DNA of 64,000 bases, taken from contig NZ_JAMQVC010000002.1 of assembly GCF_023721415.1 (NCBI RefSeq), positions 124,001 to 188,000 on the forward strand. The letters are read 5' to 3'. The DNA is from Galbibacter mesophilus (GTDB lineage: Bacteria; Bacteroidota; Bacteroidia; Flavobacteriales; Flavobacteriaceae). Below the pieces are notes generated by a model. It had not been told where the DNA came from. It did not search any database and worked only from the letters and a program-made list of their open reading frames with translations. Position numbers and translations under genes: made by a program. Positions 1 through 6,926 of this stretch are shown here, in pieces; the stretch's first letter is position 1; each line of letters begins with the position of its first letter.

Positions 1-524
1 ATCTCTCCAGTTTCAGAACCGTTGGGCGCTAGCTCTACAGAAACCAAAGTTCCATCAATATTGGGTGATAGGGATGAAATTGTGTAGGTTAAACCAGAAT
101 CCTTTTTATACGATAAAGGATCAAACAAAAACTTTTCTTCCCCTTTATAGCCGTTGCGGTAAAAAAGTTTCCCAGTTTCATCTTCGGGTAGTTGCTTTAA
201 ATAAAAATAGTGATTGTTATTCGTAATATTCACATTATATATGTTGGCATCTTTTCTATTTATTAAAGCCAACATTTCATCATTTAATTTTTGCTTCCCT
301 GGGATTTTATTTAATACTGCTTCAGCGTAATTGGCATTATCTTTCATCCAAGAGATAACATTGGGGTCGTTTAAATTTTCTAGATAGCGGTAGTGATCAT
401 CAATTTTTTGACCGTAATACTCGTCGGTTACAATCCTTTCAGGAGTGTTTTCTGGTTTAACTGGATCTTGGGCTACGAGAATTGTGCTAACAAATAGGAA
501 GCACCATAAACTGTACTTTTTCAT
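1..524 (-). CDS. Prolyl oligopeptidase family serine peptidase (S9), N-terminal part only
   Basis: Reverse-strand reading from the ATG at 522-524 gives an open frame of 174 codons that runs off the left edge. It starts with a secretion signal (MKKYSLWCFLFVSTILVAQ), followed by PERIVTDEYYGQKIDDHYRYLEN, which is here given in pieces: the segment DDHYRYLEN matches the 'D-YRWLE' region that opens the S9A propeller. S9A enzymes cleave short peptides after proline; the catalytic domain lies outside the window. The signal sequence points to the periplasm. No standard promoter box was found upstream. The family call rests only on the N-terminal propeller, so S9A prolyl endopeptidase is likely but the exact subtype is open. 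Confidence 0.8.
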   Translation of the reverse strand, partial: MKKYSLWCFLFVSTILVAQDPVKPENTPERIVTDEYYGQKIDDHYRYLENLNDPNVISWMKDNANYAEAVLNKIPGKQKLNDEMLALINRKDANIYNVNITNNNHYFYLKQLPEDETGKLFYRNGYKGEEKFLFDPLSYKKDSGLTYTISSLSPNIDGTLVSVELAPNGSETGE

Positions 525-669
525 AATTTAATTGTTTGATTGGTTACAAAACAAAAGTGCAAGTCTATGATATTGTAGGAAATGGTTATTTAAAAGTAGT
601 TAAAAATCACATAAGATTGGTTTAGAAACGGGTTGAATTGTATCAATTAACCGATTATAAGGGTTATTC

Positions 670-726
670 CTTAAGAATGAGGGCTTTTGCTCTTAAGTGA
701 GACCGGATTGGCTACTTACATCCGGT
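670..726. other. Two adjacent perfect stem-loops in the 5' intergenic region
   Basis: CTTAAGA at 670-676 pairs with TCTTAAG at 691-697, and ACCGGAT at 702-708 pairs with ATCCGGT at 720-726. A terminator-like hairpin follows at 755-786. The rest of 525-970 holds no convincing gene. The arrangement would fit a short structured RNA on the plus strand, but no promoter box is visible, so this is only a candidate. Confidence 0.35.
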
Positions 727-754
727 AAATCTCCGATTTAAAAATAATGCAAAC

Positions 755-786
755 AAAAAAACGCTCAAGCAAGCTTGGCGTTTTTT
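755..786. terminator. Bidirectional intrinsic terminator
   Basis: A run of A leads into AACGC-T-CAAGC, a two-base loop, then GCTTG-GCGTT and a run of six T. The A-run and T-run on both sides let it work in either direction. It could end a plus-strand RNA from the stem-loops at 670-726, or minus-strand transcription coming through the tRNA-Arg region. Confidence 0.6.
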
Positions 787-805
787 CTTATTGAACTATT
801 AATTC

Positions 806-819
806 GTGACCTCGGCAGG
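806..819 (-). repeat. Copy of the tRNA-Arg 3' end
   Basis: GTGACCTCGGCAGG occurs here and again at 970-983, where it forms the 3' acceptor strand and part of the T arm of the intact tRNA-Arg. The following bases diverge, and no anticodon or D arm can be recognised to the right. It is a 14-bp fragment, consistent with an old tandem tRNA remnant or an attachment-site scar. Confidence 0.6.
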
Positions 820-933
820 GTTACAGATCCTTTTCTGTTCCCTTTTGCAAATAGAAAACCTGCAATGCACATGCATTGCTTCTTTTTGTTTTCTCCAAAA
901 GCGTAAACTGAAGTTCCGCTTTTTACATAAAAC

Positions 934-962
934 AAAAAAACCACGTAGTAACGTGGTTTTTT
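934..962 (-). terminator. Intrinsic terminator downstream of tRNA-Arg
   Basis: The hairpin AAAAACCACGT-AGTA-ACGTGGTTTTTT lies just beyond the tRNA 3' end on the minus strand, with a U-run in that direction. It probably ends the tRNA transcript. Confidence 0.7.
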
Positions 963-970
963 GCTTGTAG

Positions 971-1044
971 TGACCTCGGCAGGATTCAAACCTGCAACCT
1001 TCTGAGCCGTAATCAGATGCGCTATTCAGTTGCGCCACGAGGCC
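971..1044 (-). tRNA. tRNA-Arg (anticodon ACG)
   Basis: The reverse strand folds as a standard cloverleaf: acceptor GGCCTCG pairing with CGAGGTC (one G-U pair), D stem GCGC/GCGC, anticodon stem TCTGA/TCAGA around the loop TTACGGC, and T arm GCAGG-TTTGAAT-CCTGC. The anticodon ACG reads CGN arginine codons after A-to-I editing of the wobble base. CCA is not encoded. The 3' end is partly duplicated at 806-819. A consensus Bacteroidota promoter lies upstream at 1077-1108. Confidence 0.95.
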
Positions 1045-1076
1045 GTCGGAACATTGGCTATTCGCTAATGCGGGTG

Positions 1077-1108
1077 CAAATATAGTATTTTTTATTTAAA
1101 TGAGTCAA
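1077..1108 (-). promoter_or_regulatory. Promoter of tRNA-Arg (-33 TTG, -7 TATATTTG)
   Basis: On the minus strand TATATTTG (1077-1084) matches the Bacteroidota -7 box TAnnTTTG, and TTG (1106-1108) lies 21 bp upstream, within the usual spacing. The tRNA 5' end is 33 bp downstream. This is the best full promoter match seen in the window. Confidence 0.75.
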
Positions 1109-1145
1109 GGGAAATATAAAAATTATAAAAGCTTAATTTTGATTC

Positions 1146-1778
1146 ATGAAAGAACTCATTAAACAACACTTTAACAATCGCTTGGACGATGCTATAATTC
1201 AGCATATTGCCAAATTAGGTACATTAAAATCGTTTAAAAAAGATGATATTATTATAGATGTAAATCAGGAGTTAATTTTTGTTCCTTTGGTACTCAAAGG
1301 CATCATTAAAGTGTTGAGAGAAGATGAAAATGAAAATGAATTGCTTTTGTATTTTCTAGAAAAAGGAGATACTTGCGCAATGTCTTTAACGTGTTGCCAA
1401 AAAAAATCAAAAAGTAAGATTCGCGCTGTTGCCGAAAGTGATGTCCAACTTATCATGATTCCTTTTGAGCAAATGAACGCATGGTTTGCAACTAATAACA
1501 GTTGGAGAAACTTCATACTAGAAAGTTACCAAATAAGGTTCAATGAAATGTTGGAAACCATAGATACGTTGGCATTTTTGAAAATGGATGAAAGACTCCA
1601 TAAATTTTTGATTGATAAATTAAAAGTAAAAGGGGAGAAAACTTTAAAAATTACACATCAAGAAATAGCAGAAAACCTAAATACCTCCCGGGTTGTTATT
1701 TCGAGATTATTAAAAAAGCTGGAAAACGAGGGGCTTTTTAAGTTATACCGTAATAAAATTGAAGTTTTAAGCTTTTAA
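1146..1778 (+). CDS. Crp/Fnr family transcriptional regulator with a cysteine cluster
   Basis: A 210-residue regulator with an N-terminal cyclic-nucleotide-binding-like beta barrel (about 20-120) and a C-terminal Crp-type winged helix-turn-helix (about 150-210; ITHQEIAENLNTSRVVISRL). The barrel holds all three cysteines of the protein within eight residues (C77, C83, C84, in DTCAMSLTCC), where Fnr-like sensors often carry their sensing residues. It lacks the N-terminal four-cysteine iron-sulfur arrangement of Fnr. It sits immediately upstream of two YeeE/YedE genes and a rhodanese fusion, so it probably controls that sulfur module. Thiol or persulfide sensing by the cysteine cluster is an inference; the family call is firm. 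Confidence 0.88.
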   Translation: MKELIKQHFNNRLDDAIIQHIAKLGTLKSFKKDDIIIDVNQELIFVPLVLKGIIKVLREDENENELLLYFLEKGDTCAMSLTCCQKKSKSKIRAVAESDVQLIMIPFEQMNAWFATNNSWRNFILESYQIRFNEMLETIDTLAFLKMDERLHKFLIDKLKVKGEKTLKITHQEIAENLNTSRVVISRLLKKLENEGLFKLYRNKIEVLSF

Positions 1779-1832
1779 TAGCTTTCCGCTTTCTAAGTAA
1801 CATTTATTACAGAACTTCTCTTTATCAGATGG

Positions 1833-1840
1833 TAACTTTG
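1833..1840 (+). promoter_or_regulatory. Probable -7 box (TAACTTTG) for the YeeE/YedE genes
   Basis: TAACTTTG matches TAnnTTTG and ends 22 bp before the start of the first YeeE gene. No clear TTG -33 element is seen at the usual distance, which would fit dependence on an activator such as the neighbouring Crp/Fnr protein. Confidence 0.5.
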
Positions 1841-1862
1841 CTGTAAATTAAATCAGAATTCA

Positions 1863-2420
1863 ATGGATATTATTTTTGAGTCATGGCCTTGGTACATTTC
1901 TGGGCCATTAATTGCGATGGTGATGTCGCTTCTTATTTACTTTGGAAAGACATTTGGGATGTCTTCCAATTTAAGAACATTTTGTTCCATGGCGGGAGCG
2001 GGAAAGAAAAGTGAATTCTTCAATTTTAAATGGCAAGATCAAAAGTGGAATTTAATGGTTGTCTTGGGAGCTGTTATTGGCGGTTTCATCGCTCATTTTT
2101 TGTTGACAAAGGAAATTGATATTCAGCTAAATCCTATAACGATTGAAAAATTAGAAAGCCTTGGATTCAAGCAAATTGGAAAAAACCTTCTGCCGCCGGA
2201 AATTTACAGTTGGGATGCTGTTTTATCATTAAAAGGAATTTTAATTCTTTTAATTGGCGGTTTTTTGGTTGGTTTTGGAACGCGTTATGCGGGAGGCTGT
2301 ACCTCTGGGCATGCCATTACTGGATTGAGTAATCTGCAAGTACCTTCGCTGATTGCTGTGATTGGCTTTTTTGTTGGCGGACTCCTAATGACACATCTAA
2401 TCTTACCCTTACTATTTTAA
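1863..2420 (+). CDS. YeeE/YedE family membrane protein, first half (sulfur compound transport)
   Basis: A 185-residue multi-pass membrane protein of the YeeE/YedE family, whose characterised members move thiosulfate or other sulfur compounds across the inner membrane. Hydrophobic helices are clear at about 11-30, 64-82, 123-142 and 160-183. Family cysteines are present at C41 (LRTFCSM) and C146 (AGGCTSGH); cysteines in these positions form the conducting path in characterised relatives. At 185 residues it is about half of a fused YeeE. The second half is encoded 2 bp downstream, so the two products probably form one transporter. The next genes support uptake or detoxification of reduced sulfur. 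Confidence 0.88.
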   Translation: MDIIFESWPWYISGPLIAMVMSLLIYFGKTFGMSSNLRTFCSMAGAGKKSEFFNFKWQDQKWNLMVVLGAVIGGFIAHFLLTKEIDIQLNPITIEKLESLGFKQIGKNLLPPEIYSWDAVLSLKGILILLIGGFLVGFGTRYAGGCTSGHAITGLSNLQVPSLIAVIGFFVGGLLMTHLILPLLF

Positions 2421-2422
2421 AA

Positions 2423-2836
2423 ATGAAGTATTTAAAGTTTATCATTACAGGAATTATACTCGGAATAGTCTTAGTAAAATCAGAAGCAGTTTCCTGGTAC
2501 CGTATTTATGAAATGTTTCATTTTGATGCTTTTCACATGTATGGAATTATAGGAAGTGCAGTTTTTACAGGTATCCTTATTTTGCAAATTTTTAAATTCA
2601 AGAAAATTAAAACTATAGAAGGAGAAGCGCTTGCTATTCCTAATAAAGAGAAAGGGATTGTTCGTTACTTAATTGGCGGTTCCCTTTTTGGTTTAGGTTG
2701 GGCATTGGCAGGTGCTTGCCCGGGCCCCATGTATATTTTAGTGGGTACGGGAGTGTTGTCTATGCTTATCGTTATTGCGGGCGCATTAGCTGGAACTTTT
2801 GTTTACGGACTTTTGAAAAACAAACTTCCGCATTAA
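2423..2836 (+). CDS. YeeE/YedE family membrane protein, second half (DUF6691-like)
   Basis: A 137-residue membrane protein with helices at about 5-20, 40-56, 82-98 and 104-130, and a conserved cysteine in ALAGACPGPMY (C99). It starts 2 bp after the stop of the first YeeE gene, so the two are almost certainly translated together. Split two-gene YeeE pairs next to a metallo-beta-lactamase/rhodanese protein are a common arrangement in Bacteroidota. The likely role is to complete the thiosulfate or sulfide-related transporter. Substrate identity cannot be read from the sequence. Confidence 0.85.
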   Translation: MKYLKFIITGIILGIVLVKSEAVSWYRIYEMFHFDAFHMYGIIGSAVFTGILILQIFKFKKIKTIEGEALAIPNKEKGIVRYLIGGSLFGLGWALAGACPGPMYILVGTGVLSMLIVIAGALAGTFVYGLLKNKLPH

Positions 2837-2916
2837 CGAGTGACATATTTGGAAACGGACTTAATGCTGGCACTCGATATATTACTTTTGTCACAAATAG
2901 GCTGTGCGAAGTTTAG

Positions 2917-2924
2917 TATCTTTG
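2917..2924 (+). promoter_or_regulatory. Probable -7 box (TATCTTTG) for the rhodanese fusion gene
   Basis: TATCTTTG matches TAnnTTTG and lies 60 bp before the start codon. The nearest upstream TTG (2888-2890) is 26 bp away, slightly more than the usual spacing. The gene could thus be transcribed separately from the YeeE pair. Confidence 0.5.
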
Positions 2925-2983
2925 CCGTTCAATAAACAACCCATATTAGGTTTAATTGAACTCTACTCAAAATACATGCTAAG

Positions 2984-4384
2984 ATGAAAATAGAACAAAT
3001 ATATACAGGATGTTTGGCTCAAGGAGCTTATTATATTGAATCCGATGGTGAGGCGGCCATTATTGATCCACTGCGGGAATCGGCTCCTTATCTTAAACGT
3101 GCAGAAAAAGAAAATACCAAAATCAAATATGTTTTCGAAACTCATTTCCATGCAGATTTTGTGTCGGGACATATCGATTTAGCGGAAAAAACAGGCGCAA
3201 CTATTGTTTTTGGTCCGAATGCTAAAACCAATTACAGTATTTACCAAGCGAAAGATGGAGAGGAGTTCAAACTGGGGAAAGTGACCATTAAAGTGTTGCA
3301 CACACCTGGACACACGTTGGAATCTACCACTTATTTATTGAAAGATGAAAATGGTAAAGACCACGCCATTTTTACAGGAGATACATTGTTTCTTGGTGAT
3401 GTAGGCCGACCTGATTTAGCGATAAAACAAGATATTACGAAAGAAGATCTTGCCGCACTTTTATTTGATTCCCTTCGGAAGAAAATAATGCCTTTAGCGG
3501 ATGATGTAATTGTTTACCCTGCCCATGGTGCTGGTTCTGCTTGCGGAAAAAACTTGAGTAAAGAAACGGTGGATACCCTGGGGAATCAAAAGAAAACGAA
3601 TTATGCCTTGCGTGAGGATATGACCAAAGAAGAGTTTGTAGAAGAAGTTTTGGATGGGATTCTTCCGCCACCACAATACTTTTCTAAAAACGCTTTAATG
3701 AATAAGGAAGGCTATGAAACTTTTGAAGAAGTACTGGAAAAAGGAGATGTCCCACTTTCACCTGAAAAATTTGAAAAAATCGCAAATAGGGAAGGGGCAT
3801 TAGTGCTGGATGTACGCACTCAGGATGAATTTTTGAAAGAACATATCCCTAATTCCATTTTTATCGGACTCAATGGCTCGTTTGCACCTTGGGTAGGTGC
3901 ACTGATAAAGGATTTGAAGCAGCCTATTTTGTTAATTGTTCCTGAAGGAAAATCAGAGGAGGCTGTTACAAGGCTTTCGCGCGTTGGTTACGATAATACA
4001 TTGGGATATCTGGAAGGTGGTATAGAGAACTGGAAAAAAAGTGGAAAAGAAACCGATAGTATCCGATCCATAAATGTGGAAGAATTTGAAAAAGAATATA
4101 AAGACGGATTGGAAATTTTAGATGTAAGAAAGCCCGGAGAATTTGAATCGGAACATTTAGAGAAAGGAAAGTCTTTCCCGTTAGATTTTATTAATGATAA
4201 CATGAAAGAATTGGATAGCAGCAACGAATATTACATTCATTGTGCTGGGGGGTATCGATCGGCTATTGCTGCGTCAATTTTAAAAGCAAGAGGATTTAAA
4301 AATTTAGTGGATATAAAAGGTGGTTACGGTGCGTTGAAGAAAACGAACCTCCCCAAAACCAATTATTCTTGTCCGAATTCTTAA
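2984..4384 (+). CDS. Metallo-beta-lactamase fold hydrolase fused to two rhodanese domains
   Basis: A 466-residue cytoplasmic protein. Residues 1-240 are a metallo-beta-lactamase domain of the persulfide dioxygenase/glyoxalase II type, with metal ligands in THFHADFVSGH (H54, H56, D58, H63), H110, D133 and H181. Two rhodanese domains follow. The first (about 258-352) has VPEG where the catalytic loop should be, so its cysteine is absent. The second (about 362-460) keeps the loop CAGGYRS with C420. Such fusions oxidise glutathione or other low-molecular-weight persulfides and shuttle sulfane sulfur. Placement after a sulfur transporter pair supports a sulfide or thiosulfate detoxification role. 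A terminator follows at 4394. Confidence 0.9.
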   Translation: MKIEQIYTGCLAQGAYYIESDGEAAIIDPLRESAPYLKRAEKENTKIKYVFETHFHADFVSGHIDLAEKTGATIVFGPNAKTNYSIYQAKDGEEFKLGKVTIKVLHTPGHTLESTTYLLKDENGKDHAIFTGDTLFLGDVGRPDLAIKQDITKEDLAALLFDSLRKKIMPLADDVIVYPAHGAGSACGKNLSKETVDTLGNQKKTNYALREDMTKEEFVEEVLDGILPPPQYFSKNALMNKEGYETFEEVLEKGDVPLSPEKFEKIANREGALVLDVRTQDEFLKEHIPNSIFIGLNGSFAPWVGALIKDLKQPILLIVPEGKSEEAVTRLSRVGYDNTLGYLEGGIENWKKSGKETDSIRSINVEEFEKEYKDGLEILDVRKPGEFESEHLEKGKSFPLDFINDNMKELDSSNEYYIHCAGGYRSAIAASILKARGFKNLVDIKGGYGALKKTNLPKTNYSCPNS

Positions 4385-4393
4385 TTTAAAACT

Positions 4394-4426
4394 AAAAAAT
4401 CCCTGAAAACTCAGGGATTTTTTAGT
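4394..4426 (+). terminator. Intrinsic terminator of the sulfur module
   Basis: AAAAAATCCCTGA-AAAC-TCAGGGATTTTTT follows the rhodanese fusion stop codon by 10 bp and has A- and T-runs on both sides. Confidence 0.85.
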
Positions 4427-4452
4427 TTTATGTATTCTTAAAAACGCTTATT

Positions 4453-4653
4453 TTGAAAAAAAATATTGGAAAAAAAGACCGTCTTGTAAGAGTGTTAATT
4501 GCTTTTTTAATCGCTGTATTATTCTATTTTCAAATAATAAACGGCTTACTAGGAGTTTTGTTTTTGGTATTTGCAATTGTTATTTTAGTTCCGTCTTTGT
4601 TCCGTTTTAGTATACTTTATAAACTATTTGGGATTGATACTACAAACCTGTGA
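4453..4653 (+). CDS. Small DUF2892 (YgaP-like) inner membrane protein
   Basis: A 66-residue protein starting at TTG (4453). The N-terminus KKNIGKKDRLVRVLIAF and the two hydrophobic helices that follow match the DUF2892 family, also found as the membrane anchor of YgaP-type rhodaneses. It lies just downstream of the rhodanese fusion but after a strong terminator. Its stop codon is 1 bp from the convergent clpS stop. The proximity to sulfur genes is suggestive, but no function can be assigned. A TTG start is supported because no ATG occurs in frame nearby and the family motif begins at once. Confidence 0.75.
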   Translation: MKKNIGKKDRLVRVLIAFLIAVLFYFQIINGLLGVLFLVFAIVILVPSLFRFSILYKLFGIDTTNL

Positions 4654-4654
4654 C

Positions 4655-4930
4655 TTATACAATTTCGGCGCTTAAACCAGCTTGTAAAAGTTTAGAACAA
4701 CGTGGTTTCAAGTCGTCGTAATCACCAGTTTTTACCGTGCATTTTCCTTTATAATGAACAATTATAGAGCATTGTTCCGCTTGCTCTGGAGTATGGTCGC
4801 AAGTGTCCACCAACATATCGATAACGTAATCAAATGTGTTTACATCATCATTGTAAAGAATAATTTCATTCTGTTTTAAAACATCTTCTTCTAGCAATAA
4901 CTCCTCTGAAATTTTTTCTTTAGTACTCAT
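4655..4930 (-). CDS. clpS: ATP-dependent Clp protease adaptor ClpS
   Basis: A 91-residue cytoplasmic adaptor that hands N-degron substrates to ClpAP/ClpCP. The flexible N-terminal tail (1-24) is followed by the ClpS core ILYNDDVNTFDYVIDML; the NDD motif and the DYV segment line the pocket for the substrate N-terminal residue. A cysteine-containing HTPEQAEQCS stretch follows, then VHYKGKCTV. Length is typical. The gene lies 15 bp downstream of prmA on the same strand, an arrangement common in Flavobacteriaceae, so the two are probably co-transcribed. Confidence 0.93.
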   Translation of the reverse strand: MSTKEKISEELLLEEDVLKQNEIILYNDDVNTFDYVIDMLVDTCDHTPEQAEQCSIIVHYKGKCTVKTGDYDDLKPRCSKLLQAGLSAEIV

Positions 4931-4945
4931 ATTCAGTATTTTGTG

Positions 4946-5779
4946 CTAATTTAAAAATTTTACGGCAACCCAATGGTTCTTTTCCAGATTTTCAACAAAT
5001 TTTAACGAAAACGCTTCGCACTTTTCTTGAATCTGCGGAATGTCATCTTTATAAAAACCACTTAATAGAAGTGTTCCTCCTTTATTTAAACAATTTACGT
5101 AGGTGGGAATGTCCTCCAGTAGAATATTTCTGTTGATATTGGCAATGATAACATCGTAACTTTTGTTCTTCAGCAACGAAGCATCACCTTCAAATACGGT
5201 AATATTGCTACAATCGTTACGTTCTGTATTTTCCACGGAATTTAAATAACACCAATTATCAATATCAATGGCATCAATTTCGGAAGCACCTTCCTTTTCA
5301 GCTAAAATGGCCAAAACTCCAGTTCCGCACCCCATATCCAAAACCTTTTTATCGTTTAAATCGGTTTTAAGCAAAAACTGAATCATCATGTGTGTAGTTT
5401 CATGGTGCCCCGTGCCAAAACTCATTTTCGGCTCTATGATGATGTCATATTTCGTGTTAGGCTTCTCATGAAAAGGAGCCCTCACTGTGCAAAGACCATC
5501 TACTTCAATGGGATGAAAGTTTTTCTCCCATTCGGCATTCCAATTTTGTTGGGCTATTTCTTTAAATTCCGAAGAAATTGTAAAGGCAGGATTGGATAAA
5601 ATATGAATATCTTCCAAAATATTTTCGTGCCATTCTTCTTTCTGAATGTAGGCTACCAATCCGTCTTCATTTTCCACAAAACTTTCAAAACCTGCAAAGC
5701 CCAATTCTGCAATAAGTATTTCGTTGCCTGGCACTAAAGGCTCCACCTTAAATTGGTATTCTAAATATATTTGGTCCAT
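4946..5779 (-). CDS. prmA: Ribosomal protein L11 methyltransferase
   Basis: A 277-residue SAM-dependent methyltransferase that trimethylates ribosomal protein L11. The N-terminal substrate domain (about 1-75) is followed by the PrmA signature FGTGHHETTH (121-130) and the SAM-binding glycine loop VLDMGCGTGVLAIL (146-159); the active-site strand reads IIANINRNIL. Length fits the Bacteroidota form. It sits between tpiA and clpS, with a stable hairpin (5799-5839) just upstream that may separate it from tpiA transcription. Confidence 0.93.
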   Translation of the reverse strand: MDQIYLEYQFKVEPLVPGNEILIAELGFAGFESFVENEDGLVAYIQKEEWHENILEDIHILSNPAFTISSEFKEIAQQNWNAEWEKNFHPIEVDGLCTVRAPFHEKPNTKYDIIIEPKMSFGTGHHETTHMMIQFLLKTDLNDKKVLDMGCGTGVLAILAEKEGASEIDAIDIDNWCYLNSVENTERNDCSNITVFEGDASLLKNKSYDVIIANINRNILLEDIPTYVNCLNKGGTLLLSGFYKDDIPQIQEKCEAFSLKFVENLEKNHWVAVKFLN

Positions 5780-5798
5780 AATTTCATTTTTAAAACAA

Positions 5799-5839
5799 CA
5801 GAAGTCGAAATACTGGAAAAATCAGGTATTCGACTTCTG
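5799..5839 (-). terminator. Stable hairpin between tpiA and prmA
   Basis: CAGAAGTCGAA at 5799-5809 is perfectly complementary to TTCGACTTCTG at 5829-5839, with a partly paired 19-base middle. On the minus strand it lies downstream of tpiA and 19 bp before the prmA start. The U-run is short, so it may attenuate transcription or stabilise the upstream mRNA. Confidence 0.5.
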
Positions 5840-5924
5840 GTATATGATTAGAATTTGATTTGTAATCAAACTACTTCGAGGCAAGCTTGTTTTTGTTGAT
5901 AGGCAGGTAAACCCTCAATGAGGA

Positions 5925-6674
5925 TTAAATCGCTTTAACGATACCTACAAAATCTTCTGCTTTTAGAGAAGCTCCACCAATTAATCCGCCATCAACATCT
6001 GGTTTAGAGAATATCTCTTCTGCATTGGCAGGCTTTACACTTCCTCCATAAAGGATGGAAACACCATCGGCTAAAGTTTGATTATATTTCTTGGCAATCG
6101 TTTTTCTAATAAATTCATGCATTTCCTGAGCTTGCTCTGGGCTGGCTGTTTCTCCAGTACCAATCGCCCATACTGGTTCGTATGCTAAAACGATATGCTT
6201 CCAAGCGTCTTCACCCAAGTGAAATAAAGCATTGGTAAGTTGACTTTCTACCAAACTAAAGTGTTTGTCAGCTTTTCTGTCGTCTAGTTCTTCCCCGAAA
6301 CAGAAAATAACATCCATATCATTCTTAATAGCGGCATCTACTTTTTTGGCAAGTAATGCATCATCTTCACCGAAATAGGCACGACGCTCTGAGTGTCCTA
6401 AAATAACGGTTGTAATTCCTATACTCTTTAGCATACTTGCTGAAATTTCGCCCGTAAATGCTCCATTTTCTTCTTGATGCATGTTTTGCGCTACTACTTC
6501 TACGTCGCTATCTTTTAAAGCTTCGTAAGCTGGATACAGGTTTGTAAATGTAGGTGCTATTTTTACTTCCGCATTCGTGGCTGGTAAACTCTTTTTTAAA
6601 TCGCTAATTAATGCTTGCGTTTCTGCAAGATCTTTATTCATTTTCCAGTTTCCTGCTACAATTTTCTTTCTCAT
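5925..6674 (-). CDS. tpiA: Triosephosphate isomerase
   Basis: A 249-residue TIM-barrel enzyme interconverting dihydroxyacetone phosphate and glyceraldehyde 3-phosphate. The catalytic set is complete: N9 and K11 in GNWKMN, H94 in ILGHSERR, E166 in AYEPVWAIGTG, plus the phosphate loops SILYGGSVKP and GLIGGASL. Length is standard. Its mRNA probably has a long leader of about 160 nt, because a TACTTTTG promoter box lies at 6839-6846 and hairpins fall between. Downstream follow prmA and clpS. Confidence 0.96.
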   Translation of the reverse strand: MRKKIVAGNWKMNKDLAETQALISDLKKSLPATNAEVKIAPTFTNLYPAYEALKDSDVEVVAQNMHQEENGAFTGEISASMLKSIGITTVILGHSERRAYFGEDDALLAKKVDAAIKNDMDVIFCFGEELDDRKADKHFSLVESQLTNALFHLGEDAWKHIVLAYEPVWAIGTGETASPEQAQEMHEFIRKTIAKKYNQTLADGVSILYGGSVKPANAEEIFSKPDVDGGLIGGASLKAEDFVGIVKAI

Positions 6675-6735
6675 TCTTTTGTATTTACTATTTGGTTGTT
6701 AATCCTTCACTGAAGGTCTAATGCTTCGACGTTTT

Positions 6736-6755
6736 GCCTACCGGACAAGGGCAGG
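6736..6755. repeat. CTGCC-type small inverted repeat
   Basis: GCCTACCGGACAAGGGCAGG is a short imperfect hairpin related to the copies at 34421-34447 and inside both arms of the 56024-56142 pair. Here it lies in the tpiA leader. Confidence 0.5.
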
Positions 6756-6838
6756 AGGGTGCCGAATTGAATTAAATAATTATTTTCTTTAGCATATCTC
6801 GTGGCTTATCCCGAGATGGTTGATTAAATTTCTTTCCA

Positions 6839-6846
6839 CAAAAGTA
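6839..6846 (-). promoter_or_regulatory. Probable -7 box (TACTTTTG) for tpiA
   Basis: On the minus strand TACTTTTG matches TAnnTTTG. No TTG -33 box is seen at the expected distance. It implies a leader of about 160 nt that contains ATCTCG/CGAGAT and CCTTCA/TGAAGG hairpins. Confidence 0.5.
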
Positions 6847-6926
6847 TTAATTTACTTTTTCTTTGGCAGCCTCTACATATAAACTTAACAACTTCTTGTT
6901 ATTTGTGTTAGATTCGTTAGGCTTAT

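Noticed and set aside
765-1038. Two short minus-strand frames over the tRNA region
   Set aside because: They translate the tRNA-Arg and its 3' copy; the shared residues PAEVT come from the tRNA sequence itself.
1863-2836. Frameshift in a single YeeE gene
   Set aside because: The two halves have separate starts, a 2-bp gap and full motifs; split YeeE pairs are known in Bacteroidota, so this is treated as two natural genes.
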